Below the pieces are notes generated by a model. That model made no database searches. It was not told the DNA's origin and saw nothing but the letters and a program-made list of their open reading frames with translations. From Bacteroidota bacterium (lineage in GTDB: Bacteria; Bacteroidota; Bacteroidia; Chitinophagales; Chitinophagaceae): a stretch of DNA of 64,000 nt. The stretch lies in the NCBI GenBank assembly GCA_030706635.1, contig JAUZOD010000015.1, positions 1 through 64,000 on the forward strand. Direction: 5' to 3'. Shown here in pieces: positions 1 through 8,549 of this stretch. The translations under genes and the position numbers were made by a program. Position 1 is the first letter of the stretch, and every line of letters starts with the position of its first letter.

Positions 1-189
1 CAGCACCGGTTGCAGCCACCGCTGCGCCATGCCGAATTTATTTCGGTTGCCTTTTTCCGCTTCGCTGGCCTTCGCGGTACGTTTCTTATAGGGACCTTTG
101 ATATAGGGAATTCCCTTCCAGGAAGAACCGATGCCGGTGCCAACCTTACCCAGAAAAGGTCCGTTGATGCCATTGATTAATTTACCCAT
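1..189 (-). CDS. DUF6266 family protein, 5' part only
   Basis: The reverse strand opens with ATG at 189 and reads MGKLINGINGPF...GKVGTGIGSSWKGIPYIKG..., which I recognise as the conserved N-terminus of the DUF6266 family, a Bacteroidota family of unknown function with small basic proteins. Only the first 63 codons are present; the gene runs off the left edge of the window. The segment is rich in Gly and Lys and has no signal peptide. Its upstream region carries 11-bp direct repeats at 296-339. Function is unknown; the family call is fairly firm because the opening motif is distinctive. Confidence 0.75.
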   Translation of the reverse strand, partial: MGKLINGINGPFLGKVGTGIGSSWKGIPYIKGPYKKRTAKASEAEKGNRNKFGMAQRWLQPVL

Positions 190-295
190 AAGCAGCAGGG
201 GATATTAGTAAAGGTCTTTGGATGGCAAGATATATAAAAAAGTATAAAAAGGTAAAATAGATGTAATAAAATACAGCAGAAAATAAGATATTCCC

Positions 296-339
296 TGGGT
301 TTGGTCTGGGTTTAGTCCGCGTTCAGTCCCTGTTTTATC
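296..339. repeat. Four imperfect 11-bp direct repeats
   Basis: Consecutive 11-bp units read TGGGTTTGGTC, TGGGTTTAGTC, CGCGTTCAGTC and CCTGTTTTATC. Units one and two differ at one base; the third shares the GTT..AGTC core and the fourth is degenerate. A period of 11 bp places each unit on the same face of the helix, as in a cooperative protein-binding array. They lie 107 bp upstream of the DUF6266 start. Whether they act on that gene is inference. Confidence 0.5.
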
Positions 340-571
340 TGTTATTATTGCATTACTCATCATCCTATTCCAAGTGCGCGAAGCTCTTCCATTTCTGATC
401 TCCACTTTTTAACCCTCGGCGTTCTTCACCGACAGCGTTCTGGAGTTCCCAGATCCGGTAGAAGCTATCGCGGCTGCTGGGAAAATCGGGGTCTAAAACG
501 GGCGTTGCCGCATGGTGAATTGATTATCAATTGCTAAATAGGCGTCCCGATCCGGTTACGGAAACGCTTCT

Positions 572-594
572 GGGGGTTACTAATGATAACCCCC
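572..594. other. Perfect 8-bp hairpin in leader
   Basis: GGGGGTTA (572-579) and TAACCCCC (587-594) form a perfect stem with a 7-base loop, 16 bp before the ATG at 611. There is no long U run, so an intrinsic terminator is unlikely; a 5' leader structure or an operator are both possible. Confidence 0.4.
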
Positions 595-610
595 TAATAA
601 AAAGCCTAAT

Positions 611-1219
611 ATGAAAAAACAATCCAATCACTTACCGGAAGGCCAATCGGACGACCTGCATGCAGGTGTGAAGCCACAGGGCACCATGGCAAGCGTTCCG
701 TCTAAGAATAATCTGCGTATTGCTGCCCTGGTGCTGGCATTACTGGGATTAATGGTGATATATAAATATCATTCCGTGGATGCCAAAAGTATCTATCAGG
801 ACCATTTTACTTCCTATGATCTTGGCACGGCCAGAGGAAACGGGACCAGGGATTCCCTGGAAGAGGCATATAGGAGCAGGGACTGGCACAAAGTCGTCAC
901 CCTGTATAACTCGGAAGCTTCCAAAACCGCCAAATACTATTTCTTAGCCGGCATGGCGGATCTGGAACTTCAGCAATATCAGATCGCCAGTGAGCAATTC
1001 GAAGCCGTGCTCGCTGAAAATGCCAGAAACCACGATCACTATTTCAAAGACGAGGCGGAATATTTCCTGGCATTCAGTTATCTTATGAACGGGAACTCTG
1101 ATAAAGCTGTTCGCCTTCTGGGTATGATCAGGAAAAATAAGGATCAGCTGTATTCTGCAATGGCCGGCCAGATATCGGCGATTGATTTGAAAATCATGGA
1201 TATGAAAAATAAAGAATAA
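611..1219 (+). CDS. TPR-like single-pass membrane protein
   Basis: A 202-residue protein with a polar N-terminal tail of about 35 residues, one membrane segment (about 36-51), and a C-terminal region with two or three helix pairs that look like tetratricopeptide repeats (YYFLAGMADLELQQYQIA at about 114-131, and a similar unit starting near 150). Such proteins usually scaffold other proteins in the periplasm or at the membrane. The architecture resembles small membrane-anchored TPR proteins seen near Bacteroidota signalling genes, but the neighbours here give no clue. The ATG has no Shine-Dalgarno. A strong hairpin with a U tract follows at 1270. Specific function unknown. Confidence 0.7.
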   Translation: MKKQSNHLPEGQSDDLHAGVKPQGTMASVPSKNNLRIAALVLALLGLMVIYKYHSVDAKSIYQDHFTSYDLGTARGNGTRDSLEEAYRSRDWHKVVTLYNSEASKTAKYYFLAGMADLELQQYQIASEQFEAVLAENARNHDHYFKDEAEYFLAFSYLMNGNSDKAVRLLGMIRKNKDQLYSAMAGQISAIDLKIMDMKNKE

Positions 1220-1269
1220 TCATTTCTGTCGATATAAGACCATTACCAAGCCCTAAGTTGTCGGGAATA

Positions 1270-1303
1270 AGGTCGCCGGGGATACCCGGCGTCTTTATTT
1301 TTT
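1270..1303 (+). terminator. Rho-independent terminator
   Basis: CGCCGGG (1274-1280), loop GATA, CCCGGCG (1285-1291), followed by TCTTTATTTTTT. It ends the transcript of the gene at 611-1219. The stem lies two bases beyond the stop codon of the convergent gene at 1295 and could serve both strands. Confidence 0.8.
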
Positions 1304-2212
1304 CTGCATGACCCATTCTCTTCCCGGACGGTCAACACGGAAACTTTCCAGGTTGCCCTGGTCCATTAATGTAACATACACCGTGCATCCGTCTCTGCCG
1401 CCAAATGCCACATTGGTGCATCTTTTCCCGGTCAGCACAATTTCGCGAAGCAATTTTCCTTCGGGAGAAATTTTTGCGATAACGCCTTTACCAAACCGCG
1501 CCAGGTATATATTTCCGTCTGAATCGCAGCGCATGCCGTCAACTCCGAAATCGGGGAATTCAATAAGTAATCGTTTATTGCTCAGTTCTCCTTTTTTTGA
1601 TATATCATAGGCCCAGATGCTTCTGCCGGCGTTTACATAAAATGTTTTTTCATCGGGGCTGAGATCTATGCCATTGGCCGGGGAAGCCATGCTGTCCAGC
1701 AAACTCACCCTTCCATCGGGATCCACCCGCCAAACCCGGCCGCTGTTGGCTTTGAAATCGGGATCGCTCGCGAATATATGCCCACGGCGGTCCACTGCCA
1801 GATCATTGGGCTGCGTCATCCGGGGTTCATGAGCAAGAACTTTAAGTTGTTTCGTTTTCATATCGACCCGGAATACATTATGATTTACATAATCTGCGAT
1901 CAGCATATACCCGTGATTGTCGAAACGAATCCCGTTCCCGACACTGCTCCCGGGCAAACTGATGAAAATACTGGCTTCACCCGACGGAGTGATCTGTCCG
2001 ATCGTTCCTTCTTTGGCAAAATTCACGGCATAAATGGTCCCGGACTTATCCACGGCCGGCCCTTCCACACCATGCGTAAATCCATCTTTCGGAGTAAAGA
2101 CGGATGCTGTATAGAGTTCAGCTGTTGATACCTGCGCCAGGGCGGTCATCGTTCCAAGACAAAACAAAAATGCAGCTGCAGTTCCCCGCATACAGGATTG
2201 TTTCCATTTCAT
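1295..2212 (-). CDS. SMP-30/gluconolactonase family protein
   Basis: A 305-residue six-bladed propeller protein of the SMP-30/gluconolactonase/LRE family, which hydrolyses sugar lactones using a bound divalent cation. The candidate metal ligands are visible in order: Glu in GVEGPAV, Asn in TQPNDLAV, Asn in PANGIDLSPD and Asp in GVDGMRCD. A signal peptide (MKWKQSC...FLFCLGTMTALAQ) predicts export. I chose the ATG at 2212 because the signal peptide begins there; longer in-frame extensions overlap the upstream gene. It is the last of five co-directional genes (10031 to 1295) and sits 67 bp after the PQQ dehydrogenase. Natural role by inference: opening the lactone produced by that dehydrogenase in the periplasm. 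Confidence 0.85.
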   Translation of the reverse strand: MKWKQSCMRGTAAAFLFCLGTMTALAQVSTAELYTASVFTPKDGFTHGVEGPAVDKSGTIYAVNFAKEGTIGQITPSGEASIFISLPGSSVGNGIRFDNHGYMLIADYVNHNVFRVDMKTKQLKVLAHEPRMTQPNDLAVDRRGHIFASDPDFKANSGRVWRVDPDGRVSLLDSMASPANGIDLSPDEKTFYVNAGRSIWAYDISKKGELSNKRLLIEFPDFGVDGMRCDSDGNIYLARFGKGVIAKISPEGKLLREIVLTGKRCTNVAFGGRDGCTVYVTLMDQGNLESFRVDRPGREWVMQKK

Positions 2213-2279
2213 ATGCTGATATTTATTGATCACCAGGTAGTCGTATTTTTTTCCGGCGAATATCATTTCAGTTGAAACC

Positions 2280-4493
2280 TCAATCCGACAAGGCAAATGC
2301 AAGTATAGAGCCTGCCGGAGTATCTTTATTTCCCGCCACGGAAATTGCAATATATTGTTTTCCGCGGTATTTATAAGAACAGGGAATGGAGCTCCCGATG
2401 CCGGGCAGGATGAATGTCCAAAGCAGTTTGCCGTTGGTTTTGCTGAAGGCCCGCAGGGAACGGTCTCTGGAGCCCGCAATCCAGACTAAACCACCGGCGG
2501 TTACCATGGGTCCCGGTGAACCGGTGGATCCTGTTTCGGGTTCTCCCGGCTTACGCAGTTCCGGGATATTCCCGACCGGCACTTGCCATTCATATTCTCC
2601 GGTATTCAGATTGATGGCGTTCAGTACAGCCCAGGGCGGCCTGATCGCCGGATTTCCGTCCGGATCTCTCCAGATGCCATAGGCAGATACATTCAGGTAA
2701 CGGGCAGCTGTATCCGCTTTTGATTTCTCCTGCGCGGATAGGGTATTAGACAAACTATTTGCCTCGATCTCGGATACATCCCCCTTCCGTATGGAAAGAG
2801 ATTGTCCCTGCCTATCAAATAGAAAGTCGGTGAGTGCTTTTTCTTTCCCGTTCAATATACCTCCAAAAGCAGGCATCTTTCCTCCGCCATCCCTGATTTT
2901 TTGAATTGCATCCGTTTCCGACATTCTTTTTTTAAGGTCCACCAGCGATGGATATAGCGGTTCATCGCCATACCTGTCCATTTTATGACAGCCGGCGCAA
3001 TAGATCCGGTATGTTTGTCTGCCCAGATCAAAGCCTGATAAATGAGTGGCGATGCCTGTCGTGTCCAGTTTCTTCAGCACATTAATTTCCGGAGATTCAT
3101 TTGACTTCAGATAGAGGATGCCGGTAGCAGGATCATAAGCGGCGCCGCCCCACTCCGAACCACCGATGGTTCCGGGAAAATTCAGTGAACCTTTCAGCGA
3201 TGGGGGCGTGAACAGGCCTTCATAGCGTAGTGTTCTGAACGTTTTTAACAGCGAGTCATGAGACGCGGGAGAAAAATCGCTGAGATCATCTTCGGTTATA
3301 CGTTGACGGGAGTAAGGTTTGGGTCTTTGCGGAAAGGGCTGCGTAGGCCAGGGTTGCTCTCCCGGCACATCGGAAGCGGGAACGGGTCTCTCCTCCACCG
3401 GAAACATCGGTTCGCCGGTTTCCCGGTTCAGCACATATAAAAAACCAATCTTGGAAGTTTGCGCTATGGCATCGATTTTTTTCCCGTCCCGGAGGATGGT
3501 TACGAGATTGGGAGGAGCCGGGAGGTCATAGTCCCACAGATCGTGGTGAATGGTTTGAAAATGCCAGATATATTTTCCGGTAAGGGCATCCAGGGCAATC
3601 ACGCAGTTGCCGAACAGATTTTGTCCGGCCCGGTCTGCTCCATAAAAATCATAGCTGGGCGAGCCTGTGGCCAGGAAAACCATTCCTCTTTTCTCGTCGA
3701 GACTTAATCCGCCCCAGTCGTTGGCGCCGCCGGCATATTTCCAGGCATCTTTGGGCCAGGTTTCGTATCCCGGCTCTCCGGGTTTTGGAACAGTATGGAA
3801 CGTCCATACGAGTTTACCGGTCCTCACATTGTAAGCTCTTATATATCCTGGCTGGGCTCCGTATAATTCGGATACCTCGTTTCCGATAATCAGCAAATCC
3901 CGGAATATGATTCCGGGGGATGTGGGTTTGACAGAAATGAGTTTTGGATCGTCGCGCATTCCGATATTCATGCTTACCCTCCCGCTATCCCCGAATTGGA
4001 GAATGAGCTTTCCGGTTTCGGCATTCAATGCAAAAAGCTGGTCGCCGCCGGTAAAAAGTATTCTTTTGTCGGCTCCATCTTCCCAGTAGGTTACGCCGCG
4101 ACAAACGCCTCCTCCACGACCATCATGAAACGGGTCGAAAGACCATCTCTGCCTGCCGGTTCCCGCATCGATCGCATAGATCCTGTGCCTGGCGGAAGCT
4201 GTGTACATGATTCCATCGATTACGATGGGATTGGATTCACTGGCTCCAAATCTGGCGCCTTCGGTAGCGTCGTCCGGGTTGAAAGTCCAGGCCAGCCTGA
4301 GCTTGCCGAGATTGTTTGTATTGATATCCGAATAAGGGGAATAGCTGGTGCTGGATGCATCCGCCTTATAGATACTCCAGCTACGTTCTTTTTGACGGCA
4401 TCCAAAATTCAGGATGAATAAAAGGCAAAATGATAATACTGCTTTTTTATACTTCGCCAGATATAAGGGGTGGTCAGCGCCTGTTCTGTGCAT
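2280..4493 (-). CDS. PQQ-dependent dehydrogenase lipoprotein with internal cytochrome c
   Basis: A quinoprotein of about 737 residues related to membrane glucose dehydrogenase. The eight-bladed propeller carries the motif HHDLWDYDLPAPP, whose Asp is the catalytic base in that family, and repeated Trp-docking segments such as AIDAGTGRQRW. A haem c site CAGCH followed by a KMPAFGG segment (possible axial Met) sits inside the propeller sequence, two thirds along, so electrons could leave through the same polypeptide. The N-terminus has Lys-rich residues, a hydrophobic stretch and a lipobox LNFGC, so it is a lipoprotein. ATG at 4493 is preferred; an in-frame TTG at 4529 would add 12 residues. Oxidises an aldose or alcohol (inferred); next to the lactonase gene, an aldose is likely. 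Confidence 0.88.
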   Translation of the reverse strand: MHRTGADHPLYLAKYKKAVLSFCLLFILNFGCRQKERSWSIYKADASSTSYSPYSDINTNNLGKLRLAWTFNPDDATEGARFGASESNPIVIDGIMYTASARHRIYAIDAGTGRQRWSFDPFHDGRGGGVCRGVTYWEDGADKRILFTGGDQLFALNAETGKLILQFGDSGRVSMNIGMRDDPKLISVKPTSPGIIFRDLLIIGNEVSELYGAQPGYIRAYNVRTGKLVWTFHTVPKPGEPGYETWPKDAWKYAGGANDWGGLSLDEKRGMVFLATGSPSYDFYGADRAGQNLFGNCVIALDALTGKYIWHFQTIHHDLWDYDLPAPPNLVTILRDGKKIDAIAQTSKIGFLYVLNRETGEPMFPVEERPVPASDVPGEQPWPTQPFPQRPKPYSRQRITEDDLSDFSPASHDSLLKTFRTLRYEGLFTPPSLKGSLNFPGTIGGSEWGGAAYDPATGILYLKSNESPEINVLKKLDTTGIATHLSGFDLGRQTYRIYCAGCHKMDRYGDEPLYPSLVDLKKRMSETDAIQKIRDGGGKMPAFGGILNGKEKALTDFLFDRQGQSLSIRKGDVSEIEANSLSNTLSAQEKSKADTAARYLNVSAYGIWRDPDGNPAIRPPWAVLNAINLNTGEYEWQVPVGNIPELRKPGEPETGSTGSPGPMVTAGGLVWIAGSRDRSLRAFSKTNGKLLWTFILPGIGSSIPCSYKYRGKQYIAISVAGNKDTPAGSILAFALSD

Positions 4494-4583
4494 AAAGCAA
4501 TTTAAGCTGCTTTTATGATTTTTATTCAACAGAACTGATTTCCCGGGTGCTGGCCGCTAACCTGCGAAAAGGGATTTTTATTT

Positions 4584-6008
4584 CTATATAAACAGATCCT
4601 TCTCTGCTTTACCCAGGCCATCGGGTGTGGTGTAAAAAGGTCTTTTTTCTATTACATAATGCGTATCGTCTGCAATCCCCAAAGCATGGTAAATGCTTTG
4701 ATGCACCTGGTCGATGATTATCGGCTTTTCCACGGTTTTGCATGGTCGCTCATCTGCGGTTTTGCCATGCACATATCCTTTTTTTATGCCGCCGCCAAAC
4801 ATCAGCATGGAACATCCATCTGTGAAATGGCGGTGCATTCCATAAAATTTAATATCCTTGATGATATCCGGCTGGTTCACCTGCTCCTGCACTTTCTTTC
4901 CAGGCCTTCCTTCTACCATCATGTCGCGACTGAATTCACTTGCGAGAATTACGATAGTGCGGTCGAGCCGGCCTGTGCGCTCGAGATCTTTTATTAATTG
5001 TGCAATCGGTCCGTCGATTTGTTTTTTCATGTCTGTAATCCGCGTATGGCCGTTGTCGTGCGTGTCCCATCCTTTGAATGGTTCGTATTCCGTTGTTACG
5101 CTGATGAACCTTGCTCCTTTTTCAGTAAGCCTGCGCGCCATCAAACATCCAAGGCCAAACCTGCCGGTGTTGTAAACATCGTACACTTCTTTGGGCTCGC
5201 GGCTCAGGTCAAAGGCTTCCGCCTCCGGGGACCGGAGCAGCATGTACGCCTGTTCCATAGAACGCTTCAGGGATTCTTTCTGGTAATCGCTTCCATATTC
5301 GCCCAGCGGACTTTTTTTAATTAATTCTTCATAGAGCTGATTGCGCCGTTCAAATCGCTGGGCGCTCATGCCTGCCGGGGGGCGAACACTTTCAAGCCCG
5401 GAAGACGGGTCGGCAATTAAGAACGGACCATATTCATTCCCTAAAAAACCTGCCGTGTGAAATGCCTTCAATTCTTCGCCCTCGCCCAGCGTGAAACGCT
5501 GGCCAATGTCGATGAATGCCGGTATTACGGGATTTAAGGGGCCTAATTCTTTTGCGATCCATGCCCCGATATGCGGCGCCATCACCGATTGCGGAGGCTG
5601 ATAACAGGTGTGCCAGTGATATTGGTGACGTGAATGAAGAATGAATCCCATGTCAGCCGCCTTGTATGAGCGGATCACCGTTCCTCTGTCCATAATTTTT
5701 CCGATGGATTGAAGTCCTTCAGAGAAATGCACACCATCAATGGCTGTCGGCAAAGATTTGAATGTGCTAAGCACTGAATTCGATTCCATTCCGGTGCTGA
5801 AGGGCATATAGGCTTTAGGATCGAAAGTTTCCGTATGCGGCATACCGCCTGCCATCCATAACAGGATTACGGTATCAGCAGTGGACTTAATTTTCCTGCT
5901 GTTACAAGATGAAAACAACTGCGTAAGGGGCGCCCCGGCGGCCATGGTCGCCAGCATGGCGCCGCTGGTATTTTTCAGAAAACCCCTTCTGCTCCATTCA
6001 TTTTTCAT
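4584..6008 (-). CDS. DUF1501 family protein with Tat-type signal
   Basis: A 474-residue DUF1501 protein. Typical features are the twin-arginine start SRRGFLKNTSGAML, the ILLWMAGGMPHTETFDPK segment near residue 48, and the C-terminal AskSIYHALGI-like region. DUF1501 belongs to the alkaline-phosphatase/sulfatase-like fold and is abundant in Planctomycetes, nearly always beside a PSCyt1/PSD1 protein. Here that partner is encoded immediately upstream (gap 32 bp). The enzymatic role of DUF1501 is not established. Export through Tat as a folded protein, perhaps with a bound metal, is likely. The ATG at 6008 directly precedes the twin-Arg motif, which fixes the start. Confidence 0.9.
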   Translation of the reverse strand: MKNEWSRRGFLKNTSGAMLATMAAGAPLTQLFSSCNSRKIKSTADTVILLWMAGGMPHTETFDPKAYMPFSTGMESNSVLSTFKSLPTAIDGVHFSEGLQSIGKIMDRGTVIRSYKAADMGFILHSRHQYHWHTCYQPPQSVMAPHIGAWIAKELGPLNPVIPAFIDIGQRFTLGEGEELKAFHTAGFLGNEYGPFLIADPSSGLESVRPPAGMSAQRFERRNQLYEELIKKSPLGEYGSDYQKESLKRSMEQAYMLLRSPEAEAFDLSREPKEVYDVYNTGRFGLGCLMARRLTEKGARFISVTTEYEPFKGWDTHDNGHTRITDMKKQIDGPIAQLIKDLERTGRLDRTIVILASEFSRDMMVEGRPGKKVQEQVNQPDIIKDIKFYGMHRHFTDGCSMLMFGGGIKKGYVHGKTADERPCKTVEKPIIIDQVHQSIYHALGIADDTHYVIEKRPFYTTPDGLGKAEKDLFI

Positions 6009-6040
6009 TTCATTTCATTTAAGTCAAATAGATTCACCTT

Positions 6041-8428
6041 CTAATAGATCAGTTGAAATTCCGGCAGCAGCACGATTGCCCATAAAAGATCTTCGGTTGC
6101 CTCTGTCCGTGACGATTCACTGAAAACTTTCATAGCGATTTTTAATTCATCCTGCTCCGGCAGACGCAGTAATGATTTTGTGTAGATGGCCTTTATTAAC
6201 TCTTCATTCCGCGGGTATTTTGCCGTCCACCGCTCGGATCCCTTCTTCAATGCATCAATAAAGCGCGTGCCGTTGGTAAGTTCCAGCGCCTGAAGCAGGT
6301 TGGCCTGTGATTCGCGGCTGGTGGAAACGGTTTCCCGGTTAGGCCGGCCCAATGCCGTTAAGAAAGTATTGTTCTGCACGAGTGACGCACGGTTAACAAA
6401 CGGTTCATCCGTCTTCTTTATTTTGAAAAGCGGTTTGTATCTCACCATCGAATCAGCAAAAATAGGCCATACGACATTTCCCACGGCATCGGAAAATTGC
6501 TCTGCCGTCATTCTTCGCCTCAGCATGCCTGCAAACCGGAAGTCCTGGGCCGTGAGCATCAGCGGATTAGCAAGACCAGACGACGGAAGCTGATAGGTTT
6601 TAGATGTAGCGATGGTATATATTAATTCTTTCAGGTCATAGTGTCCCTGTGTTGTAAAATTATAGGCAAGCCAGTCCAGCAGATCCTGGCTCCAGGGCTC
6701 ATTGTCCATCATGTCCAGCGGCTCTACCATTCCTCTGCCCATCAATTGTGCCCATATGCGATTTACAATAGTCCGGTATAATCTCCCATCCTCCGGGCGC
6801 ACCATTAATGCAGCAAGCTGTTTTTGTTTCTCGATATGATTCTTGCTGCTGTCGATAGTACCCAATTGCGGCCAGAGCATCCTGGCATTGGTGTATTTGC
6901 CTGTAGGCTTGTCACAACGGTTTATTTCAAGAGAAGTGTCGCTGAATACATCTGCAAGGGCATAGGCGTCTTCCAGTTTCCATTCATTGATGAAACTATT
7001 GTGACAGGAGGCGCATTTTAAATTTAATCCTAAAAATACCTGGGATACGTTCTGGGCGGCTTGTATTTCCGTACGCTGGCTGGCGTTGACCACACCGCGC
7101 CATTTAATTCCTTCAATAAATCCTTTTGATTGTTTATCTGGACTGATCAGCTGTTTTACAAAATCATTGTATGGCTTATTGTTTTTTAAAGAAGAATACA
7201 GCCAGTCGGATATGTCTGATCGGCCACCGGTAATATATCCTGTTCCGGTATAGTCATTACGTAGCGCATCGTTCCAGAACGTGAACCAGTTGGCGGCATA
7301 GTCATCATTGCGGTTCAGCAGTTGCCTCACCCATGCAGAGCGTTTTGCGGGATCACCGTCTTTTTCGAATGCATCCAGTTCCTGCGGGGTAGGTAAGAGC
7401 CCTATGATATCCAGGAAAATTCTTCTTAAATAGATTCTGTCGTCAACGGGTTTCTGCCACTTTATCTTTTTCTTATTAAAATAATCATTGACCCAGATAT
7501 CGACAGGATTTACCAGGTGCTGCACATCTGCCGGCAGGGCCGGGTTGCGGGGCTCGAGTTTGGCGATGCGGAATGTTTTTTCATTAGGCGACTGATCTGG
7601 CCAGGGGGCGCCTTTCTGAATCCAGAGGCCGATTAATCTGATATCCTCGTCAGGAATCTTTTTGCCTTTTGGGGGCATCGCGGTCGAATCGTCGCGGGCA
7701 ACGGTAAGCCGGTGCATGATCTCACTTTCGGAAGGATGACCGGCAACGAACAGAGGGCCTGATTCTCCGCCGCGGAAGATCATTTTTTTATTGTCGAGCC
7801 GAAGGTCGCCTTTGATTTTCTCCGGTCCGTGACATTTGTAGCAATTGTGAGCAAATATTGCCTTCACCTGGATATTGATATCCATTTCCTGTTTCGGCGT
7901 GAGCCTTGCTGTGTCCGATATCAAAGAGGCAAAATCAATTTTGGAGAAAGATTGTTTCTCTTCTTTGGTTTTGTCGAATGCGCCGCTGAGATAGTCTTCT
8001 CCATGCGTGAGTGACGCACCGAAATGACCCGTCACGGTAATGCCGGCAGCGGTAATAAAAAGCACTGACCGGTAGAGTTTGATTCTCCCCCGGCCTAAAG
8101 AACTCCCGGAGCCATATAAAATAATTGCCGCAGCCGTCGCGAGTACCGCTGTTGAAATCCCCGACCATTGATGGATGTTCAGCGTCTGAACGCCATAATC
8201 TCCATCCCTTGCGAGTATCAGACCCAATACGACAGAAATCGCGGCCGACAATGCCCCGAACAGCACAGCGAGTCTTATCCCGGGTCTGAGCCTGGAATTA
8301 AATTGTTTTAGTGTAAATAACTCCAGTATCGCTGCAAACAGAATCAGCGCAACCGGGAAATGTACGGTGAGGGGATGGAGGCGTCCAAAGAAAGACCAGA
8401 TATTTAAGAGCATATTTTCCAGCAGCAT
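6041..8428 (-). CDS. DUF2231-PSCyt1-PSCyt2-PSD1 membrane cytochrome
   Basis: A 795-residue fusion. Residues 1-140 are a four-helix membrane part with the DUF2231 signature LHPLTVHFPVALILFA. Then comes a planctomycete cytochrome (PSCyt1) with haem site CYKCH at 196-200 and MPPKG at 251-255 as a likely axial ligand segment, PSCyt2/DUF1549 from about 305, a second haem-like CASCH at 472-476, and PSD1/DUF1553 to the end (YRTIVNRIWAQLMGRGMVEP). The protein would be anchored in the inner membrane with its haems outside. It lies between the DUF1501 gene and the FAD oxidoreductase gene. I infer that it takes electrons from a partner dehydrogenase; the biochemical role of PSD1 is unknown. Confidence 0.9.
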   Translation of the reverse strand: MLLENMLLNIWSFFGRLHPLTVHFPVALILFAAILELFTLKQFNSRLRPGIRLAVLFGALSAAISVVLGLILARDGDYGVQTLNIHQWSGISTAVLATAAAIILYGSGSSLGRGRIKLYRSVLFITAAGITVTGHFGASLTHGEDYLSGAFDKTKEEKQSFSKIDFASLISDTARLTPKQEMDINIQVKAIFAHNCYKCHGPEKIKGDLRLDNKKMIFRGGESGPLFVAGHPSESEIMHRLTVARDDSTAMPPKGKKIPDEDIRLIGLWIQKGAPWPDQSPNEKTFRIAKLEPRNPALPADVQHLVNPVDIWVNDYFNKKKIKWQKPVDDRIYLRRIFLDIIGLLPTPQELDAFEKDGDPAKRSAWVRQLLNRNDDYAANWFTFWNDALRNDYTGTGYITGGRSDISDWLYSSLKNNKPYNDFVKQLISPDKQSKGFIEGIKWRGVVNASQRTEIQAAQNVSQVFLGLNLKCASCHNSFINEWKLEDAYALADVFSDTSLEINRCDKPTGKYTNARMLWPQLGTIDSSKNHIEKQKQLAALMVRPEDGRLYRTIVNRIWAQLMGRGMVEPLDMMDNEPWSQDLLDWLAYNFTTQGHYDLKELIYTIATSKTYQLPSSGLANPLMLTAQDFRFAGMLRRRMTAEQFSDAVGNVVWPIFADSMVRYKPLFKIKKTDEPFVNRASLVQNNTFLTALGRPNRETVSTSRESQANLLQALELTNGTRFIDALKKGSERWTAKYPRNEELIKAIYTKSLLRLPEQDELKIAMKVFSESSRTEATEDLLWAIVLLPEFQLIY

Positions 8429-8549
8429 CGTTACACAGATATATTAATCAGAACCATGAATACAAGTACATCCAAAGCGTTTAATACCGGGGAAGGCCTC
8501 ATGGATCCGCTGGTAAACTAAGCAGGAAAACACGAAATTCTGTACTGGG

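Larger units (their letters stand above)
190..610. other. Intergenic region between divergent genes
   Basis: This 421-bp stretch separates the leftward DUF6266 gene from the rightward gene at 611. It holds the 11-bp direct repeats (296-339), an 8-bp hairpin just before the next start (572-594), and a 53-codon open frame without any ATG on the reverse strand (523 down to 365) that reads like residual coding sequence. The part from 205 to 290 is A/T-rich and would suit a promoter, but I see no exact TAnnTTTG match placed usefully. Confidence 0.5.

Noticed and set aside
205-405. 66-codon leftward ORF between DUF6266 and the TPR-like gene
   Set aside because: It runs through the 11-bp repeats and A/T-rich promoter-like sequence, and its hydrophobic end is low-complexity; no family resemblance.
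2213-2479. Upstream extension of the SMP-30 gene to 2479
   Set aside because: It overlaps the PQQ dehydrogenase coding region and would bury the signal peptide; the ATG at 2212 is better.
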